This document shows positions 58,370 to 64,000 of a DNA stretch of 64,000 nt, in pieces; position 1 is the stretch's first letter, and each line of letters opens with the position of its first letter. The position numbers were made by a program, and so were the translations under genes. This DNA is from Trichoplax sp. H2. Its lineage: Eukaryota > Placozoa > Uniplacotomia > Trichoplacea. The stretch spans positions 434,001-498,000 of the forward strand of contig NOWV01000042.1 in NCBI GenBank assembly GCA_003344405.1, given 5' to 3'. The notes below the pieces were generated by a model. It searched no databases and was not told the DNA's origin. It saw only the letters and a list, made by a program, of their open reading frames with translations.

Positions 58370-60163
58370 TCAATCTTATCATTTGTTGTAGTAAATCGTC
58401 AGTATTTACGGTAGATACTTCTAGACGAGCGAAAAGGTGATATTCATATTTTGGGATTATATACGTTATTGGCGTTATTCTACTGTATATTAATTTAATA
58501 GGCTATGGTACTAAATTACTTTTTCGACAAGTATAATTAATGCCCAGAGATAGCTCAGTATTTGATTGTTGCCTATTCCGAAATGACTTTACAAAGTCTT
58601 CTGTCCTATTAATAGACTGTATTGTGAACCAGGGATAGCATTATGCTTATGTATCTCTTGAGAACGTATAAAACGAATGTATATTATCACAATTGAAATA
58701 ATGGTTATATATAGACAGTATTATGAATGACATACACTATTTAAGAATAGGTTATGGGGTAATGAATGTAATAGCTATGAAATACATATTTTAGTAATTA
58801 TGCTATTATAATTTATCTTTTACTTGGCAAGGTTAGCACATGTAATCATGTTGCACTAGTTCGCGTTTAGTGATACAAGCATAAAATTAGCATCATCACT
58901 GAGAATTGCAACAAATAACTTTACTCTCCGGATGTAGAACTTCTATCTAGCCGTATGACTGTACATAAACCATCTAACTTTTTGTAATAACTTTTTCAAA
59001 TGCTATCCGATTTATTGATTTAAGTAATTGGTTTTAAATCCATATATTTTTCTTCTCATGTCAGAGAGATAGCTACAATTTACGATGAAAATATACTTTT
59101 TCTAGGTCACATTTATCCTCTCGTTATTAAAAATCCGACTATGACTTTTGTTTGCATTGGGTTTATATTTAATGACAAAATCTGTTTGTCATCTATCGTA
59201 ATAAAGAGTTCCTTCATCCTTTCTAATGATCTCGGTAGGAGCGTTAAAATTCATGAAGATACAGTATTTTAGTCAGTATAGTACACTGTATACGTGAGTG
59301 CAACCCTAAATTATTTATTTTCGATCAGATTTCACCCTATATGAATGTAGTAAACTTCTTTTAAAATTTAGGTAGGAATAATACGGTATAAAATTCGGTC
59401 AGTTATGGATTAGCGCACCACGAAATTACGAACATGAATATATCGTTATTTCATAGATTCAAGGCTTCTTTTCATAATTATTCTAAAGCTATGCAAATAT
59501 AGGATTGTTCCTGTGAGTACAGCAGTTACAGACTAAATTTAGTGGACTACAGCAATTATCAAGACGAGGCACATTAAGCAGCTATCTACCAGAAGCTACT
59601 TTCGGACGATGATTTCCAAATTAAACCTCGGTATCGTTCAGTTAAAACGGAATTCGAATAATACAATGGTTGAGAACGCAGTAGTAGACCATTGAATTAT
59701 TTATTTATTGTATGGTATATGTGCTCGTATTGTGTAGCACTATTGCTGTAACTAATATATTATTTAACATCCATTCAGTTTTATTAATAGTAAACATTTC
59801 TCAAGCATAAAAATTCTCGCAAATCAGTGAGTGTTATCAATCAATGGTGTACTTTATTAAATTCACAGCAAAATCATTCTTCTTAGTATAATTAAATAAA
59901 CAATGTTAATAGCGGTAAGACTTTAAATTAGTAACCCTGAATATTACTAGTGTTGCATACATCCCAAACACTTCCTTTACACTCAAAATAGATTATTTTA
60001 TATTCAAAATTATTCCAATTAGTCATATTAATTACTATAATCATGCACCGTAATAACCCAACCACGAAGCATCCGCACACTATCAATCAAATTATCAAAG
60101 CAAACAGTAAAATGATATTTAAATTTCAACATCAGCAACACAATATCGATCCTTTGCTTAAAT
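58370..60163. other. Gap between the glycosyltransferase and the TRPM-type SLOG gene
   Basis: These 1.8 kb of AT-rich sequence lie between two convergent genes. No membrane-spanning exons are seen on the minus strand here, which matters for the neighbouring TRPM-like gene. Confidence 0.5.
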
Positions 60164-62582
60164 TTAGGAAAACTGATGATAGAGCTGGCGTAAGCTGTGC
60201 ACAAGTGACTCTGTTTTCCCATGTACTAAATAAAAATATACAATCGTATGAGCACAAGGACAAGGACTAGTTCAAATTTTTGTAAAGCTAACTTACTTAC
60301 ACTTAATAACTAAGCTGTAGAAATCTTCTTTAAAGTGATCAGGGTCAATGATATGAACCTAATGATAAAAATTTATTATAAATGTTATAATGATGTTGAC
60401 CCTATCGTTACAAGAAAAAATTCAAATAGATATATTGTAAATATCACTTTCAGCTGATTCATTCTATTATAATAAATTATACCAGGTCCGATTTGTCCAA
60501 TATTTTCATGAAGTAATCAATAATAATTGACTGTTGGCTAACACCAGTTAGCCAGGAACCTTGTTTTGTCACTACTGCTTCGACAAACTCCTTATCGAGG
60601 CTATAATAGAATATATGAAAATTTTTGTCTTGGTATACGTATATACGAAGCAAAGGATTGATATCTTACATATTGATTCAATACTACCATAGCTTAATAT
60701 ACTACCAAATCAGATCAATCCTTCATAATCTAACCTGGAGGTTTAATCATTATGATCGAATTAAAGTTAAACATAGTTGATATAAAAAAATATAAGTTAT
60801 CACCTTTGCAGATTCGAATTGCGCAACTTATTCAATGCCATACATAGCAACCCAGTAGCGCCACGACAATTTACTAATGCTACGATTTGATGATTTTGTA
60901 GCAAAGCATTAACTTCCATAAGAGTTACTACATCACCACCAATTACTAAATGCAAACTTGGAACGGTCTTTAAACCAGTTCGTTCAGTCCAAAATTCTAA
61001 AATATAAGTGATATTTGACCAAATTAATCGAAAATTTTAACTTTCTAGAAGAAAATATAGTTTCGATATATCGGAGTGATTCCATAAATCCATCCCAAAT
61101 AAAGCTATTACTAGAATAAATATTTTCTTACCAGGCACCCAAGTGTTTGCAATATTTTCCCTTAAAGCAGAAATTATTCCAACTCTAGTTTCATAAGATT
61201 TTGAACAATTTTTAGCGTCTAGCATGACATAATATTCATGATTTTCCGCTAAAGGCATCTCATCCCCATCAGTGATTTCATTCTCACGTAATTTTGTATA
61301 AGTAGCTGGATACTTGCCTTCATTCTAATAGGGAAAGAAAACCATAATATATCAGAACTGGTGGGATTAAATACTGGTTCAAAATTATAGTAAATACCAT
61401 GGTGCCCACTAACTGATCTTTGTTATATATCTGATGCCAAAATGGTATGCCCAATAAAGATGATTTACAGGAAGGCTGGTTCCATCTGAACTTCATAGCA
61501 TTTCCAAGTGCTTTAGTTAGTTGATCTTGGATACCATTGGTAATGGCAACAGTGGTGTGAGCATCTTTAAAAAATGTTTCGTAAAACAGTTTTTCCCAAT
61601 ATTCGACTCTTTCTTTCTCAGTACTACCAGTAATGCATACCAAGAGATCAGCTTGAAGGATTAACCAATGGTCAAGAAATAACTGTTTCAACTTTTCAAT
61701 ATTCACCGACGGGGTAACTTTTACGTACTATGAAAGCCATTAATATAATTATAATTATCGATAGGTAATAGCTAATATCAAAAAATTCATCTTAACGGTT
61801 TGTATCATAATTCTAATTAAAATAGATACTTTGATAATATCATTCAATACTCGTACAAATAAATTACGACTTTGGCTATGCTTTATATGATTCTACATTT
61901 GGCCTAAAGTTAAAATGTAAAGTATAGTCTTAATTGAGACTGTTAAATTGCTATAATCAAACAGACTATCCTAAGTGTTTTACAGTGCCGTGCTATGCTA
62001 TTTCACTTAAGCGTTTATATCTCAAAAAGAGACCGAACGTAAGATAATTCACATCTCAAGCCCAATTATAATCTGATTAATCTTACCCGAGCAGATCGAG
62101 AATTATTATCCGTAGATAACTTCACTTCTCCAAAAGTATCAAGGCTTTATGAAAACGTTGAAAAAATGCATAAAATATAGTAAAGCATTGCAAAATCGTG
62201 ATATTAGTAACTGTTTCCTGATATTATGACTTTATAAGCAACGAAATGAAGTAAAATAGTGCAATTAAATAATTGATAAATTTAACTAGAGATTGGAATG
62301 ATCTAAAGCCTAACCTTTGACTCAATTGATTGAGTATGAAATCTTTTTCTTTTTCTTCTTGTATCTATAAGAAAACACATATGCTGACATATACCAAGCC
62401 TCACAGAACAAAATCGCTTTCTGATGAACGGAAAATAATTTCCTATTAACAAATTATGTGATCTATAAACTACCTGGAACATCATCTTGCCAATTAGATA
62501 ATTTAAGAGATAAAGTCACAGTTGGCGTATCGTAAAATATGCACAATGGTTTATAGGATTTCTTGTTCAATAACTCGTCAAT
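60164..62582 (-). CDS. Protein with TRPM-type N-terminal SLOG (LSDAT) domain, no channel part; 5' end incomplete
   Basis: In TRPM channels this N-terminal domain is a cytosolic SLOG-fold ligand-sensing module; in TRPM2 it binds ADP-ribose-type ligands. Exons on the minus strand: 62582-62474, 62364-62315, 61727-61398, 61324-61132, 60996-60804, 60600-60483, 60358-60301, 60225-60164. All phases join, giving 370 residues to the stop at 60164. TRPM-like blocks in order: YVKVTPSVNIEKLKQL, LLVCITGST, a NGIQDQLTKALGNAM stretch where TRPMs have a GGxxxGVxxxVGxAL motif, GIPFWHQIYNKDQLVG (TRPM GIAPWGIV-like), a YETRVGIISALRENI helix, VPSLHLVIGGDVVTL, ALVNCRGATGLLCMAL, and FVEAVVTKQ...IDPDHF. The chain then stops after LRQLYHQFS, before any membrane segment. 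The consensus glycines of the first loop are partly replaced. Upstream exons beyond 62582 are likely. Confidence 0.75.
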
Positions 62583-64000
62583 CTTTGGTTATTTAGCTAC
62601 AAAATCGTCAATTAATAATAACTTTACGAATAACATATACTAAGGAAAGCTTTTATCCTATTATGGTCGCGATATCAACGCAATAGTAACCAATCAATAT
62701 CCATTTATGGCAGATTAAAAATACTTTTACCGTCTTAGGTAAGTAAGATCTGATGCAATGCTAGTAGTTCGTTTCTGTGCAAATTTGTATTTTGTTCAAC
62801 TATATAAAGATGCTACTGCAGCCAATTAGAGCATTATCCAAAAAAGCAATAAGAGTGTAGGAAACTAGTAGTATTAATAGATTTTAATCGTTATCTAAGA
62901 ATGTAAATTGCAATTAAGAGCTAATTTGAAAGCTAAAAATTATAGAATTAACATAAAAATAGATATGCCATTTACAAATTAAGTTACCAGAAAGATCTGC
63001 TATGATAACAACTAGTAATATCTTGTAGTGAAGCCCCAAATAAGCTTAAGACTAAAATTATGGAATAATGCGAAAATTGATAAATTGTACGCTAGATTAT
63101 AAGACTGTATAAGTTTCTAATTGTGGAAGATGTTTACGGAATGTGTTGTAGTAATCGTATTGAGATGCTTATATTAAGACTCTGAGATAATAATAGATAG
63201 CGCTAATTATATTAGTACTATGAGATTTGTATTGTAACGCTTTAATTAGAAGCATGAATTTGAATTGATAACATGATGGTAAATTTAGATGTGAACTTGT
63301 AACTTACCTGGTAAGATATGATTGTGCTTGAAAGAAAATCATTGTGTAACTAATTGCATATAAGTTGTGAATATTGCTGTGATAATTCAGATGGTCCTTG
63401 GTAGTTATGAGACGAACCTGATCTTATGTAATAAAGTGGAGTTTACAAGAAACTGTAGTTCGTGTTGTATTTTTGAGAAGACTCTTTGTCACATATCTTT
63501 ATACCAAGATTGTAAAAATGTGATACATCGCCAGATACTGCTCGTAGTCAAAAGGGAACCAATAACAAACTTGTACCATGTAGCTCATTAAATTTAGACT
63601 TTGTACTCAGTAATCTTGATGATATTGGTAACAATCAGTTTACATAAATAAATACACGTATGTTAAGTTCATGTTAAATCCTTGAAAATACTCACCTACT
63701 GTAAATACATATAGTACGGTAGAGTTACTTCTTGCATCTATGTTGGTTGTGATCAATTTGGATTCGAAATGATTTCATGTTCGTTTAGTAGGTATAATTA
63801 ATACCTCAACTTATTATTTATTTAATCAAGTTCAATTCAGTGGTATTACTAGATGAAATCTAATATTCTTTTATATCGATAAGCAGGTTTCGTATAAATT
63901 CCTTTACAAAGCCTATGTACTGTACTCTTAAATATTCACAGCCAGATATTAATAACACAGTTCAATGTTTTGTATCATTTTAATGAATGCATTTTGATCC
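62583..64000. other. Right-end AT-rich stretch
   Basis: The first exon or exons of the TRPM-type gene may lie here, but I could not place them. A 74-codon frame at 63367-63591 (+) has no recognisable domain. No other gene is seen. Confidence 0.4.

Noticed and set aside
1-64000. tRNA, rRNA or CRISPR array
   Set aside because: No box A/box B pair with a cloverleaf, no conserved rRNA core and no regularly spaced identical repeats with unique spacers were recognised by eye. The tandem arrays have diverged, contiguous units. A tRNAscan run would settle the tRNA question.

Overview
The window is a stretch of AT-rich, intron-rich animal nuclear DNA. Reading splice sites by eye (GT-AG introns, many under 150 bases, consistent phases) gives eleven gene models. 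Most have clear counterparts in animals: a CARMIL-family actin regulator, LEPROT, COQ9, neuroguidin, a deoxyribonucleoside kinase, DHRS4, TP53RK/Bud32, HTATIP2/TIP30, a B4GALNT3/4-type glycosyltransferase and a protein with the TRPM N-terminal domain. The eleventh is a multi-pass membrane protein that may be a gustatory receptor-like (GRL) receptor. Gene content, AT-richness, compact introns and a vertebrate-type (TTAGGG)n tract fit an early-branching metazoan. Placozoa (Trichoplax/Hoilungia) is my best guess, but that is inference and no search was run.

Layout. 1-2252: no gene recognised. 2253-15186 (+): complete 36-exon CARMIL-like gene with tandem repeats in its introns. 16824-18734 (-): LEPROT, 7 exons. 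18735-22025: a patch of higher GC full of local duplications and CA-rich microsatellite, holding a 20-N assembly gap whose two flanks are copies of each other. 22026-29350 (+): 5-exon multi-pass membrane protein with a 4-kb first intron. 31209-32709 or further (-): COQ9, with an unresolved 5' end and unassigned exon-like pieces up to about 34244. 34495-38601 (+): neuroguidin, 15 exons. 39125-41230 (-): deoxyribonucleoside kinase. 42015-44430 (+): DHRS4, 9 exons, ending in a peroxisomal signal. 45311-46303 (-): TP53RK. 47996-50168 (-): HTATIP2. 50500-56000: gene-poor and repeat-rich, with a 14-copy minisatellite, a fold-back MITE-like element and a complex tandem array. 56477-58369 (+): intronless glycosyltransferase. 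60164-62582 and probably upstream (-): TRPM-type SLOG protein without a channel.

The genes are not an operon or a pathway cluster. They cover actin dynamics, endosomal trafficking, ubiquinone synthesis, ribosome biogenesis, nucleotide salvage, carbonyl reduction, tRNA modification and glycosylation. Two gene pairs are divergent and may share promoters: COQ9/neuroguidin and nucleoside kinase/DHRS4. The second pair has an interstitial telomeric repeat between its starts. The most unusual features are the TRPM N-terminal domain used without a channel, a very long low-complexity loop in the membrane receptor candidate, intronic repeats in CARMIL that include real splice acceptors and exon edges, a long near-palindromic mobile element, and an intronless gene in an intron-dense region.
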